From contig NZ_LBMH01000008.1 in assembly GCF_001005305.1 (NCBI RefSeq), positions 1-64,000 on the forward strand: a stretch of 64,000 bases of DNA, read 5' to 3'. The DNA is from Kordia zhangzhouensis. Its GTDB lineage: Bacteria; Bacteroidota; Bacteroidia; Flavobacteriales; Flavobacteriaceae. The notes under the pieces are model-generated. The model searched no databases. It was not told where the DNA came from and saw nothing but the letters and a program-made list of their open reading frames with translations. The translations under genes and the position numbers were made by a program. Each line of letters opens with the position of its first letter. Positions within the stretch are counted from its first letter, which is position 1. Shown one piece after another: positions 1 through 11,897 of this stretch.

Positions 1-88
1 GATAAGGGTTTTTTTGTATACTAAATGTAAGTTTTTGGAATTTTTTAGTACTAATAATTTTATTATATTATAATTGTAAAATTTTCCT

Positions 89-601
89 ATGAATACCTTT
101 ATTGTTGATTCTTTCCTTTATACTCTACAGAAAGCCAAAATCTTATTATCTGAAATTGATGATGAATCTTATTGTTGTAATGAAGTAGGACCTTACTATT
201 CCAGTGTAGGTTCGCATTTGAGACATGTATTAGACTTTTATAATTGTATATTTAATGGTTTTGATCGAAAATATGTAAACTTGACCGCTAGAGAAAGGGA
301 TCAAAAAGTTGAAAATAATTGCAGTGAGGCTTTGGTTTGTATTGATTCGATTAGTGAAAAATTAAAGACATTAAGATTTGTAGATTTAAACACGTTAATT
401 AAAGTTGAAGATAACTTAGGGAAAGGTTCAATTACTTTACAATATACTTTAGGAGCTTTACTGGCTCAAGCAAATGGGCATACGATACATCATTATGCTA
501 TAATTGGTTATATTCTAGATCAACTAGGAATTGAAATTAAAGATGCTGAATTTGGATATAATCCTACAACTCCAAATTCTGTTAGGAAAGCAACTAGCTA
601 A
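89..601 (+). CDS. DinB-like metal-binding four-helix protein
   Basis: A 170-residue soluble protein with no signal peptide. It shows the histidine layout of the DinB/YfiT superfamily: H43 and H46 in GSHLRHVLDFY, and a second group H131, H134 and H135 in GHTIHHYAIIGYIL. In that family three His residues hold a divalent metal on a four-helix bundle; many members are thiol-dependent transferases or have no known role. The substrate cannot be told from sequence. Its TAA stop overlaps the TAG stop of the convergent DUF6095 gene, so the two genes share their 3' ends. Confidence 0.7.
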   Translation: MNTFIVDSFLYTLQKAKILLSEIDDESYCCNEVGPYYSSVGSHLRHVLDFYNCIFNGFDRKYVNLTARERDQKVENNCSEALVCIDSISEKLKTLRFVDLNTLIKVEDNLGKGSITLQYTLGALLAQANGHTIHHYAIIGYILDQLGIEIKDAEFGYNPTTPNSVRKATS

Positions 602-819
602 AATATAGAATCCATTATTTTTCGAATTCCTTTAAAAGCCAAAAAAATAGCAGCTGCAGCAATTAATAAACCAATAATAAGTACAGGCATATATAAAGGA
701 TGTTGTTGATTTTTAAATGCTGAATGTATTACTGTAGGACCTGCAAACATGCATAATAACGATCCAAACATAAATCTGAGTCCTTTAGAAAGAAGTTCTT
801 TATCTGTTTTTTTTGTCAT
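598..819 (-). CDS. DUF6095 family small membrane protein
   Basis: A 73-residue protein with two predicted membrane helices (about residues 15-33 and 44-63) and a charged N-terminus, MTKKTDKELL. The pattern matches the small DUF6095 family of Flavobacteriia, whose function is unknown. Its start lies 20 bp inside the 3' end of murQ on the same strand, so the two are almost certainly cotranscribed and perhaps translationally coupled. That hints at an envelope-related role but does not prove one. Confidence 0.75.
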   Translation of the reverse strand: MTKKTDKELLSKGLRFMFGSLLCMFAGPTVIHSAFKNQQHPLYMPVLIIGLLIAAAAIFLAFKGIRKIMDSIF

Positions 820-1621
820 AATTCTCTATAGCTTTGCGAACATTATTGTATTTTTTTAATAATCGTTGGGCGGTTTCTTGGGAAACAGCAAGTTCAGACA
901 TAATCATTTTAACACCTCTTTCTACCAACTTATGATTGCTCAACTGCATGTCAACCATTTTGTTTCCTTTTACTTTTCCTAATTGAATCATTGTAGCGGT
1001 AGAAATCATGTTTAATGCTAGTTTTTGGGCAGTGCCAGCTTTCATTCGAGAACTACCGGTAACAAACTCTGCGCCTACAATTATTTCTATAGGATGAACA
1101 GAAACTTTAGATAACGGACTTCCTTGATTACAGGTTATACAGCCTGTTAGAATATTTTTTTCATTACACTTTTTAAGTGCGCCTATTACATACGGAGTAG
1201 TTCCAGATGCGGCAATTCCAATCACAGTATCATTGGTAGAAACTTTGTGCTCTTGTAAATCTAACCAGCCTTGATTGGTATCGTCTTCGGCAAATTCTAC
1301 AGCTTTTCGAATAGCTGTATCACCGCCAGCAATAAGTCCAACAACCCATTCGTGAGGCACACCAAAAGTTGGAGGACATTCTGAAGCATCAACGATACCT
1401 AATCTTCCACTAGTGCCTGCACCAATATAGAATAAACGACCGCCATTTTTCATACGTTGAACGATTTCATGGATCAAATTCTCAATAGCAGGAATGGCTT
1501 TTTCAACAGCAAAAGGAACTGTTTTATCTTCATTATTTATATTAGTCAGAAGTTCGTTAATGCTCATTTTATCTAAATGATCATACTTAGAGTCTTGTTC
1601 TGTTGTTTTTGTAAATTGCAT
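800..1621 (-). CDS. murQ: N-acetylmuramic acid 6-phosphate etherase
   Basis: A lyase that splits the D-lactyl ether of MurNAc-6-phosphate to give GlcNAc-6-phosphate and lactate, in cytoplasmic recycling of cell-wall sugars. The 273-residue protein has the SIS sugar-isomerase fold with the signature GAGTSGRLGIVDASECPPTFG near residues 68-88, including the catalytic Glu region, and TGSSRMKAGTAQK further on. ATG at 1621 is preferred over the in-frame TTG six bases upstream. First gene of a two-gene operon with the DUF6095 protein. No MurNAc kinase or transporter gene is nearby. Confidence 0.95.
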   Translation of the reverse strand: MQFTKTTEQDSKYDHLDKMSINELLTNINNEDKTVPFAVEKAIPAIENLIHEIVQRMKNGGRLFYIGAGTSGRLGIVDASECPPTFGVPHEWVVGLIAGGDTAIRKAVEFAEDDTNQGWLDLQEHKVSTNDTVIGIAASGTTPYVIGALKKCNEKNILTGCITCNQGSPLSKVSVHPIEIIVGAEFVTGSSRMKAGTAQKLALNMISTATMIQLGKVKGNKMVDMQLSNHKLVERGVKMIMSELAVSQETAQRLLKKYNNVRKAIENYDKKNR

Positions 1622-1837
1622 AGTCAAAAATACATTATTTTATGTAGAAACAGAATGCTTTTCTGTGTTAGTGAATTTTCCTGTTCATATAACAAAGAAT
1701 CTAATCTAACTTGCTAAAACTTTAATAGCTAAAAACTGTATTGAAATTTTATAAATATAGGTTAGTAATAAATAAAAAACTCAAAGCTTCTTAAATAATT
1801 CCAATAATTGAAACTTATGCTTTTAAAAATTTTCATT

Positions 1838-1878
1838 CATAAAAAAAGCTTCTTACGATGATGAAGAAGCTTTTTTAC
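1838..1878 (-). terminator. Intrinsic terminator of icd
   Basis: Perfect 9-bp stem AAGCTTCTT/AAGAAGCTT (1846-1854 and 1864-1872) around a 9-nt loop. On the minus strand it is followed by a T run. It lies about 25 bp after the icd stop codon. Confidence 0.85.
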
Positions 1879-1901
1879 TATTATATGATATAAAAAAATG
1901 C

Positions 1902-4888
<2,987 letters not shown>

Positions 4889-5242
4889 TTAGTTATGTCT
4901 TTTTTCTTTGATTCTAGCTTTTTTACCTGTAAGACCTCTAAAGTAGAAGATACGAGCTCTACGAACTTTACCTCTTTTGTTAACTTCGATTCTTTGTAAT
5001 GCTGGTAAGTTAATTGGGAAGATACGCTCAACACCAACGGTTCCAGACATTTTTCTAATAGTAAATGTTTCAGATGAACCTGAACCTCTACGTTGAATCA
5101 CAACTCCTCTAAAGAACTGAGTACGTGTTTTTTCTCCTTCACGGATTTCGTAATAAACTGTAATAGTATCTCCTGCTGCGAACTCAGGAAAATCTTTTTT
5201 TGTTACAAATTCGTCTTGTACAAATTTAATTAAAGCTTCCAT
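4889..5242 (-). CDS. rplS: 50S ribosomal protein L19
   Basis: Large-subunit protein at the 30S-50S interface. The 117-residue length is normal, and the family sequence is clear: FAAGDTITVYYEIREGEKTRTQFFRG, GSGSSETFTIRKMSGTVGVERIFP and RRARIFYFRGLTGKKARIKEK. The gene lies downstream of trmD as in many bacteria, but a 150-bp gap with its own promoter (5316-5345) and a terminator allow independent expression. Confidence 0.98.
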   Translation of the reverse strand: MEALIKFVQDEFVTKKDFPEFAAGDTITVYYEIREGEKTRTQFFRGVVIQRRGSGSSETFTIRKMSGTVGVERIFPINLPALQRIEVNKRGKVRRARIFYFRGLTGKKARIKEKRHN

Positions 5243-5315
5243 TTTAAACTTTTTAAAAGAATTAATTTAAACCAACATTCACGTCTATCGCCAGAGGTTA
5301 ATTCAAAATTGAGTG

Positions 5316-5345
5316 CAAAAATAAATAATTATTGTGAATGTGCAA
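5316..5345 (-). promoter_or_regulatory. Bacteroidota-type promoter of rplS
   Basis: On the minus strand TTG (5345-5343) is followed after exactly 19 nt by TATTTTTG (5323-5316), matching the Bacteroidota primary sigma consensus TTG-N19-TAnnTTTG. It lies about 74 nt upstream of the rplS start. Confidence 0.65.
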
Positions 5346-5391
5346 TTGTTTTTGCGTTTTATATCTAAAAAATAATGCAAGAAAAAAGATT

Positions 5392-6069
5392 TTAATCTTT
5401 TAATAAATCAGGACGCAATTTTTTGGTACGTTCGTATGCTTGTTCTTCTCGCCAAGCTTCTATTTTCGGAAAATTCCCAGATAATAATACTTCAGGAACT
5501 TCCCAATCATTATAAATGGCTGGTCGAGTGTAAACTGGAGGAGCTAGTAAATTATCTTGAAATGAATCAGTTAAAGCAGATGTTTCATTTCCTAAAACGC
5601 CAGGAATTAAGCGAATGACGGCATCACAAAGTACAGCAGCTCCCAATTCTCCACCAGAAAGTACATAATCTCCAATAGAAATTTCTCTTGTAATGAAGTG
5701 ATCACGGACGCGTTGATCTACACCTTTATAATGCCCACATAGAATGATGATATTTCCTTTTAAGGATAACTCATTTGCGATTCCTTGGTTTAACGTTTGT
5801 CCGTCAGGTGTCATATAAATGACTTCATCATATGTGCGTTGCGATTTCAAATCAGAAAGACAGCGATCTATTGGGCCAATAGTCATTACCATTCCTGCAC
5901 CTCCACCGAATTGATAGTCATCAACTGATTTGTAACTATCTGTAGCATATTCACGTAAATTGTGTAGATGTATTTCTACAATACCTTTATCAATGGCTCT
6001 TTTTAAAATTGAAGCTTCAAAAGGGCTTTTCAATAAGTCTGGAACTACAGAAATAATGTCGATACGCAT
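5392..6069 (-). CDS. trmD: tRNA (guanine(37)-N1)-methyltransferase
   Basis: Transfers methyl from SAM to N1 of G37 next to the anticodon, preventing +1 frameshifts. The 225-residue protein has the SPOUT trefoil-knot motifs: [13 protein letters not shown] near residue 50, [13 protein letters not shown] near 110 and [15 protein letters not shown] near 130. It lies 8 bp downstream of the coiled-coil membrane protein gene at 6078 and is probably cotranscribed with it. Confidence 0.97.
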   Translation of the reverse strand: MRIDIISVVPDLLKSPFEASILKRAIDKGIVEIHLHNLREYATDSYKSVDDYQFGGGAGMVMTIGPIDRCLSDLKSQRTYDEVIYMTPDGQTLNQGIANELSLKGNIIILCGHYKGVDQRVRDHFITREISIGDYVLSGGELGAAVLCDAVIRLIPGVLGNETSALTDSFQDNLLAPPVYTRPAIYNDWEVPEVLLSGNFPKIEAWREEQAYERTKKLRPDLLKD

Positions 6070-6077
6070 GCTATTAC

Positions 6078-6680
6078 TTAATTATTTTTGTTTTTATTAA
6101 TCTCGTCTTGTAGTTTTCTTCGTACTTGTTGTTCTCGTTCAAGAGCACGCTTTCGATGTTCTTCAAATTCGTATTCTGTTTCTGCGAGTTTAGCTTTGGC
6201 TTCTTTAGTGATAGTATTGCTAGTTTTAAATTTATAGGTAAAAAATAACCATAAAAGTAATAAAACACCAATAATTCCCCACATGAGTGTTTGGTAGCTT
6301 CCTTTGCTTAATTGTATACCAAGAAGAGAAATACTGTCTTTTTCAGTATTTAAGTCTTCCATTTTTTGTTGGATGCTGGCTAAATCTGTCTTGAGTTGTT
6401 CAATCTCACTTTGTTGAGCAGCTACTTTGGCTACTTCTTCATTAAATTCCTTGTTGATAGATTGGATAGAGTCGGCTACATTTTTTTGTAATTTTTCAAT
6501 CCAATCACGTTTTACAACTTTGTAGTCTTGGTATTTGTTGGAATTTTCTAAAATGAACTCAAATTGTTCGTCAATGGGTCCTTGTTTTAAATGTAAATTA
6601 GCGTTTCTAGCTACATTTTGTGCATTGGCAAGGACTGAAATACAAAGCGTAATTGCTAAGAATAAATGTTTCACTTTCAT
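6078..6680 (-). CDS. Secreted/membrane coiled-coil protein of unknown function
   Basis: A 200-residue protein with a cleavable signal peptide ([20 protein letters not shown]), a periplasmic coiled coil (about residues 70-118), one membrane helix (about 130-150, [15 protein letters not shown]) and a charged C-terminal helix rich in E, K and R. No catalytic motif is visible. Homologues beside trmD are sometimes labelled tRNA methyltransferases by neighbourhood. Nothing in this sequence supports that: there is no SPOUT knot and the protein is exported. The likely role is structural, in the envelope. Confidence 0.75.
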   Translation of the reverse strand: MKVKHLFLAITLCISVLANAQNVARNANLHLKQGPIDEQFEFILENSNKYQDYKVVKRDWIEKLQKNVADSIQSINKEFNEEVAKVAAQQSEIEQLKTDLASIQQKMEDLNTEKDSISLLGIQLSKGSYQTLMWGIIGVLLLLWLFFTYKFKTSNTITKEAKAKLAETEYEFEEHRKRALEREQQVRRKLQDEINKNKNN

Positions 6681-6764
6681 CGTCTTTTCTAGTTAAAAAA
6701 ATCAGTTTTCAAATAAACGAAGATATTTTTATTTATTGTATGATTTTGGAGTAGATTTCTAAAT

Positions 6765-6799
6765 AAAAAAAGAGTCTCCCGTAAGAGACTCCTTTTTTT
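6765..6799 (-). terminator. Intrinsic terminator of gap
   Basis: Stem GAGTCTC/GAGACTC (6772-6778 and 6785-6791) with A and T runs on either side, about 20 bp after the gap stop on the minus strand. Confidence 0.85.
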
Positions 6800-6816
6800 A
6801 TCTATTTTACTTACCA

Positions 6817-8265
6817 TTAATAATATGTAAAACGTCGTACTTTTGAAATGTATTTTGCCAAACGCATTACTTGGTGAGAATATCCATATTCATTATCGTA
6901 CCAAACGTAAAGAATGATATTTTTTCCATTTTCACTCACAATTGTTGCTTTGCTATCAAAAATTGATGGCGCAGAAGAACCAACAATATCAGAAGATACT
7001 AGTTCGTCATTTAGTTCGTATTTGATTTGCTCTACTAAATCACCTTCTAATGCATACTTTTTAAGAATCGTATTGACACCATCTAAAGAAGTTTTGTTTT
7101 CGATTTCTAAGTTCAAAATGGCTAATGAACCATTTGGTACAGGAACACGAATTGCATTGGAAGTTAATTTTCCTTCTAATGAAGGCAATGCTTTCGATAC
7201 TGCTTTTCCAGCGCCAGTCTCAGTGATAACCATGTTTAGAGCAGCAGCTCTACCACGACGGTATTTATTGTGCATGTTATCTACCAAATTCTGATCGTTT
7301 GTGTAAGCATGAATGGTTTCTAAATGTCCATGAACCAGTCCAAAAGAATCTTCAACTGCTTTTAAGATAGGGGTAATAGCATTTGTAGTACAAGATGCTG
7401 CCGACCATACATCTACTTCATCAGGATGATGGTCTTTATGATTAACGCCATATACAATATTAGGAACGCCTTTTCCTGGTGCTGTTAATAAAACTTTATC
7501 GGCTCCTTTTGGAACTAAATGTCTTTCTAAAGCTTCTTTATCGCGAAAAGCTCCTGTATTATCTATGATTAATGCATCTTTAATGCCATAAGTTGTGTAA
7601 TCAATTTCTTCAGGACCATTAGCCGAAATAATGTGTACAGTAGTTCCATTGATAATCAATGCCGAGTTCTCTGCATCAACACCAACTGTTCCTGGAAAGT
7701 CTCCGTGAACAGAATCATTGCGTAATAAAGAGGCTCTTTTCTCCAATACAGTTTGATCAACTTTTCCACGTGTCACAATAGCACGCAAACGCAGCTGATT
7801 CCCTCGTCCAGTACGTACCATTAATTCTCTAGCTAACAAACGACCAATACGTCCAAAGCCATATAAAACAACATCTTTCGGAGTAATTTCTGAAGAATTT
7901 TTAGCATCTTTTAATTTATCAACCACAAATGATGTAGCATTGGCATGCTGATTATCTTCTAAATGATATTCGTATGTTAGTTTTCCAATATCAATTTTAG
8001 AAGGAGGGAGATCAATTTTAGAGATAGCTTGGGCAATTTCAACAGTATCGAAAATTGAAATCGGCTTTTGTACAAATTGACCAGCATATTCGTGAAGATT
8101 CAATATTTCACTTACATTTCTATCAATAAGTTGATTTCTAAAAAGTACCAACTCAATAGATTTGTCATACCATAAATCGCTAACATTCTTGATAAATTCA
8201 ACAGTCGCTCGTCTTCTATCAGCTTGAAAAGTGAGTTCCTTTTCGTAAGTTTCATTAAAACTCAT
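6817..8265 (-). CDS. gap: Glyceraldehyde-3-phosphate dehydrogenase, long form
   Basis: Phosphorylating GAPDH with the nucleotide-binding GFGRIGR at residues 136-142 and the catalytic Cys292 in SAASCTTNAITP, plus the C-terminal WYDNEYGYSHQ. At 482 residues it is about 150 longer than classical GAPDH. The extra part is an N-terminal helical extension (about residues 1-130) typical of a Bacteroidota/proteobacterial long subfamily. The extension has an unknown role and could mark a gluconeogenic or NADP-using isoform; cofactor choice cannot be read with certainty. Single-gene unit with its own terminator. Confidence 0.93.
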   Translation of the reverse strand: MSFNETYEKELTFQADRRRATVEFIKNVSDLWYDKSIELVLFRNQLIDRNVSEILNLHEYAGQFVQKPISIFDTVEIAQAISKIDLPPSKIDIGKLTYEYHLEDNQHANATSFVVDKLKDAKNSSEITPKDVVLYGFGRIGRLLARELMVRTGRGNQLRLRAIVTRGKVDQTVLEKRASLLRNDSVHGDFPGTVGVDAENSALIINGTTVHIISANGPEEIDYTTYGIKDALIIDNTGAFRDKEALERHLVPKGADKVLLTAPGKGVPNIVYGVNHKDHHPDEVDVWSAASCTTNAITPILKAVEDSFGLVHGHLETIHAYTNDQNLVDNMHNKYRRGRAAALNMVITETGAGKAVSKALPSLEGKLTSNAIRVPVPNGSLAILNLEIENKTSLDGVNTILKKYALEGDLVEQIKYELNDELVSSDIVGSSAPSIFDSKATIVSENGKNIILYVWYDNEYGYSHQVMRLAKYISKVRRFTYY

Positions 8266-8393
8266 AGTGTTATATTTGTGTAGTTGTGTTTACAAATTTT
8301 GCGCAAAAGTATACAATTTCAAACGTTTTCGTAAATAAAAAAATAAAAAGTTTTTCAAGTAGGTTTTGAACGTAGTTGGCTCGTATACAAATT

Positions 8394-8430
8394 AAAAAAG
8401 CGAGGCACATTATCTGTGTCTCGCTTTTCA
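8394..8430 (-). terminator. Intrinsic terminator of the DegP-type protease gene
   Basis: Ten-pair stem GCGAGGCACA/TGTGTCTCGC (8400-8409 and 8415-8424, one G-T pair) bounded by A and T runs, just after the protease stop on the minus strand. Confidence 0.85.
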
Positions 8431-8450
8431 ACTATATATGGATGGCGATT

Positions 8451-9866
8451 TTATCGGAAGATAAAACGCTCGTATTGTCCCTTAGGATTAAGAAACCCTA
8501 ATACTCTAATTTGATCTTCGCCATATGTATTGATAAAGTTTTTCAATTCTTGAGCAGATTTCACTTTTTTTCCATTTACTTCAACTAAAATATAACCTGG
8601 CGTAATACCTAGTTCTTGATATAATTGTTTGTTGTCGTTATTCGTTACTTTTAATCCATATGTAATGTCAAACTTATCGGTTTCTTCTTTATTTAAGTTT
8701 TCCAATTGCATATTCATTAAACGTACACTAGAAGCAATTTCTTCTTTTTTGAGTGTTACAGGCAATGTTTCATAATCTCCGTCACGTAATACAGTTACAT
8801 TGACAACATCTCCAGGGCGTTTTGAGTTTAAGTAACCAGACAAGTCTGAAAAACTTGAAATTTTTACACCATCCAATTTTTTGATGATATCACCAGACTC
8901 TATACCAGCATCAAAAGCACCCGAATTGTCGAAGACTTTGCTAACATAAAATCCTTCGGTTTCATCAATATTTAATTTTTCTGCAGCAACAGCATTTAAG
9001 GATCCTCCAGAAACTCCAAGAAGTCCTTTCTGTACATTTCCAAATTCTAGCAAATCGTTTACAATTTTTTGAGCAATGTTGCTTGGAACGGCAAAAGAAT
9101 ATCCAATATAAGATCCTGTTTGAGAGGTGATTGCTGTATTGATTCCAATTAATTCGCCCTGCGTATTAACTAATGCACCACCAGAGTTTCCTGGATTTAC
9201 GGCTGCGTCAGTTTGGATAAATGATTGACTCAATCGGTCTCCTTCATTTAAATCTCTACCTTTGGCACTGATGATACCTGCGGTAACTGTAGAAGTTAAG
9301 TTAAAAGGATTTCCAACAGCCAATACCCATTCTCCAATTTTGGCATTGTCAGAGTCGCCAAAAGAAATGTAAGGTAATTCTTCATCAGCTTCAATTTTCA
9401 ATAAAGCGATATCCATGCTAGGATCTGTACCAATAATTTGTGCAGTATAATTTTTGTTATTATTCAATGTAACTTGAATTTCATTAGATCCTTTAATAAC
9501 GTGATTGTTTGTAACAATATATCCATCTGGTGTAATAATCACACCAGAACCAGTTCCAATTTGTGTTTGTGGTCTTCTAGTACCATTATATAAATCCCAA
9601 ATACTTCTAGGAGCTACAGTAGTAATCTTATTTTTAACGTGTACAACCGCATGTACAGTCTTTTCTGCTGCATACGTAAAATCAACACCAGCGTTAGCAG
9701 CATTAGAGGTTGGAGAATTCACAAAATTAGTAGGAACATACGTCGGTTGTTGTAATACGGAAGCTTGTTCAACTTTTTCAGGGGATTCTGAGAAAAATTT
9801 ATAAGCCCCAATACTAATAACGCCTCCAAGAATAGAAACTAATAGTAAACTTGCAAATTTTTTCAT
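8451..9866 (-). CDS. DegP/HtrA-type periplasmic serine protease
   Basis: Envelope protease/chaperone of misfolded proteins. The N-terminal helix MKKFASLLLVSILGGVISIGAYKF acts as an anchor or signal. The trypsin-like domain has the triad His122 (TNNHVIKG), Asp152 (MDIALLKI) and Ser228 (NPGNSGGAL). Two PDZ regions follow, the first near residues 280-370 and the second, shorter one near 395-465. Length 471 is normal for the DegP/DegQ family. Monocistronic, divergent from dapF across 170 bp. No stress-response promoter was recognised. Confidence 0.93.
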   Translation of the reverse strand: MKKFASLLLVSILGGVISIGAYKFFSESPEKVEQASVLQQPTYVPTNFVNSPTSNAANAGVDFTYAAEKTVHAVVHVKNKITTVAPRSIWDLYNGTRRPQTQIGTGSGVIITPDGYIVTNNHVIKGSNEIQVTLNNNKNYTAQIIGTDPSMDIALLKIEADEELPYISFGDSDNAKIGEWVLAVGNPFNLTSTVTAGIISAKGRDLNEGDRLSQSFIQTDAAVNPGNSGGALVNTQGELIGINTAITSQTGSYIGYSFAVPSNIAQKIVNDLLEFGNVQKGLLGVSGGSLNAVAAEKLNIDETEGFYVSKVFDNSGAFDAGIESGDIIKKLDGVKISSFSDLSGYLNSKRPGDVVNVTVLRDGDYETLPVTLKKEEIASSVRLMNMQLENLNKEETDKFDITYGLKVTNNDNKQLYQELGITPGYILVEVNGKKVKSAQELKNFINTYGEDQIRVLGFLNPKGQYERFIFR

Positions 9867-10036
9867 TGTATATCTTGTTTAATTTTAATTGTTAGAAGAT
9901 TCTCTAGCGATGTCTTAGTCAGTATTTAACACTTAAAATTACATATTTATTGTAGCGGTATTTTAACTTTAACGACACTTTAACATCGTAAAAAATCAAT
10001 ACTTTATTTGTATTTTTGTCGCCATAAAACCTATAC

Positions 10037-10816
10037 ATGATTTTATCTTTTTATAAATATCAAGGAACAGGAAATGATTTTGTTCTTATTGACAATCGAC
10101 AACATATATTTCCCAAAAATGATACCAAACTTGTACATCATTTGTGCGACAGAAAATTTGGCATAGGAGCTGACGGCTTGATTCTTCTTGAGCATGATGC
10201 TACTTATGATTTTAAAATGGTGTATTACAATGCAGATGGAAACGAAAGTACCATGTGTGGAAATGGAGGTCGTTGTATTGTTGCTTTTGCGAATTTTCTG
10301 GGTGTAATAGTTGGAGAAACCACTTTCAGTGCGATTGATGGAAAACACTATGCTACCATAAAAGAAGACGTGGTCAATTTGCAAATGAAAGATGTCGAAC
10401 AAGTTGAGGAGCATTCCAATCATGTATTTTTAGATACAGGTTCGCCTCACCATGTGATATTTAAAGAAAATATAGGTCAATTTGACATAAAAGCAGAAGG
10501 AGCAGCTATTCGATATGGAGCTCCATATTATGATGAAGGAGCTAATGTGAATTTTGTGAAAAAGCTTTCAAATACTGAATTTAGAGTACGAACCTATGAA
10601 CGAGGAGTAGAAGATGAAACTCTTTCTTGTGGAACTGGAGTTACGGCTGTTGCAATAGCAATGCATTCTTTGCAGCAAACCAATGCTAATGATATTACAT
10701 TGTTAGTTGAAGGCGGAACGCTGCAAGTTTCTTTTATAAAAAATCAAGGAAAGTATACAAATGTATTTTTAAAAGGAAAAGCAACTCAAGTATTTAAAGG
10801 AGAAATTGTATGCTAA
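10037..10816 (+). CDS. dapF: Diaminopimelate epimerase
   Basis: Converts LL- to meso-diaminopimelate for lysine and peptidoglycan. Both catalytic cysteines are present: Cys74 in NADGNESTMCGNGGRC and Cys198 in ETLSCGTGVTAVA. The 259-residue length is normal. First gene of a tight operon with the acetyltransferase (7-bp overlap) and the mltG-like gene. A TATTTTTG -7-like element lies at 10011-10018, without a clear -33 box. Confidence 0.97.
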   Translation: MILSFYKYQGTGNDFVLIDNRQHIFPKNDTKLVHHLCDRKFGIGADGLILLEHDATYDFKMVYYNADGNESTMCGNGGRCIVAFANFLGVIVGETTFSAIDGKHYATIKEDVVNLQMKDVEQVEEHSNHVFLDTGSPHHVIFKENIGQFDIKAEGAAIRYGAPYYDEGANVNFVKKLSNTEFRVRTYERGVEDETLSCGTGVTAVAIAMHSLQQTNANDITLLVEGGTLQVSFIKNQGKYTNVFLKGKATQVFKGEIVC

Positions 10817-11331
10817 CACTTACAGGCGAAAAACTAGATTTGAGAGCATTAGAACCTGAAGATCTCGATTTTATCTATGAAATCGAAAACAATGAATCAA
10901 TTTGGGAAATAAGTGCAACTCAAACACCTTATTCTAGGTTTTTGATTATGCAATATTTAGAAAATGCACATCAAGATATATACGAAGCGAAACAGGTACG
11001 CTTGGTAATGGTAAACAAGCAAAAAGAAAAAATCGGTCTTATCGATTTATTTGAATTTGATCCTAAAAATAAACGTGTGGGTGTAGGCTTGTTAATTCAA
11101 AACCCTGCTTTGCGAAATAAAGGATATGGGAAAGAAGCCTTGCAATTGGTATGTAATTATGCATTCAAATATTTAGATGTACATCAAATATTTGCCAATG
11201 TAGGAGAAGATAATACTGCAAGTATCACGCTGTTTGAAAATATGAACTTTCAAAAAATTGGACTGAAGCGAGATTGGAATTATGTCAATGGAGTATTTAA
11301 AAATGAAATCCTATATCAAAAATTTAAATAA
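10810..11331 (+). CDS. GNAT acetyltransferase, RimJ/RimL type
   Basis: A 173-residue N-acetyltransferase with the acetyl-CoA pyrophosphate loop in NPALRNKGYGKEALQLV (about residues 97-113) and the C-terminal IFANVGEDNTASITLFENMNFQKIG. Closest in layout to the RimJ/RimL/SpeG group, so a protein N-terminus, polyamine or small amine could be the acceptor; the substrate is not predictable. It overlaps dapF by 7 bp and its TAA shares a base with the ATG of the next gene. Confidence 0.88.
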   Translation: MLTLTGEKLDLRALEPEDLDFIYEIENNESIWEISATQTPYSRFLIMQYLENAHQDIYEAKQVRLVMVNKQKEKIGLIDLFEFDPKNKRVGVGLLIQNPALRNKGYGKEALQLVCNYAFKYLDVHQIFANVGEDNTASITLFENMNFQKIGLKRDWNYVNGVFKNEILYQKFK

Positions 11332-11888
11332 TGTATATACGTAAAATATTAATTGGAATTTTAATTGTTGGGATTGCGATTGGATTCTACATGATGTATC
11401 ATATTACACAAACTATATTTAAGCCTGTTACTAGTTTTACAAATGAAACGGCGTATGTATATATTCCATCTAATGCAGATTTTAATCGAGTAAAAGAAGA
11501 ACTGTTACCTTTAGTGAATGATATTGAGGCGTTTGAGATTTTAGCGACAAAAAAAGGATATATAAAACAGGTAAAAGGAGGAATGTATATTTTAAAAAAA
11601 GATATGAATAGTAACGACATTGTCAACACATTACTAGATAAAAGCACTCCTATAAAAGTCACCATTCCTAATTCTGAAAATATTTCTTTATTGTCACAAC
11701 AAGTTTCATTACAAATACAAGCTTCTGCAGAAGAATTAACGCAAATAATGAATGATACGCTTTTCTTAAAAGAAAAAGAGATTACCTTTCCTCAATTATT
11801 CAAACCAGGAACATATACGATGGTCTGGAATATGTCTGCCACAGAATTTAGGGACTTTATGTTTGAGGAACACGTACGAGAAAAATAA
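11331..11888 (+). pseudogene. mltG: MltG/YceG-like protein lacking the catalytic half
   Basis: The N-terminal membrane helix (residues 5-27), the LysM-like region around KGYIKQVKGGMYILKKDMNSNDIVNTLL and the later FPQLFKPGTYTMVWNMSATEFRDFMFEE match the first half of the endolytic transglycosylase MltG. MltG normally ends nascent glycan strands. Family members are about 330-350 residues; this one stops at 185, before the YceG catalytic part with its essential Glu (normally in an IVQKE-like motif). No continuation was found in another frame before the next gene starts 10 bp on. It is either a deletion-truncated pseudogene or a non-catalytic binding protein. Its position after dapF and GNAT matches the usual mltG location. 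Confidence 0.7.
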
Positions 11889-11897
11889 TGGTGGTTT

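Noticed and set aside
6078-6680. Second tRNA methyltransferase next to trmD
   Set aside because: The protein has a signal peptide, coiled coil and membrane helix, and no methyltransferase motif.
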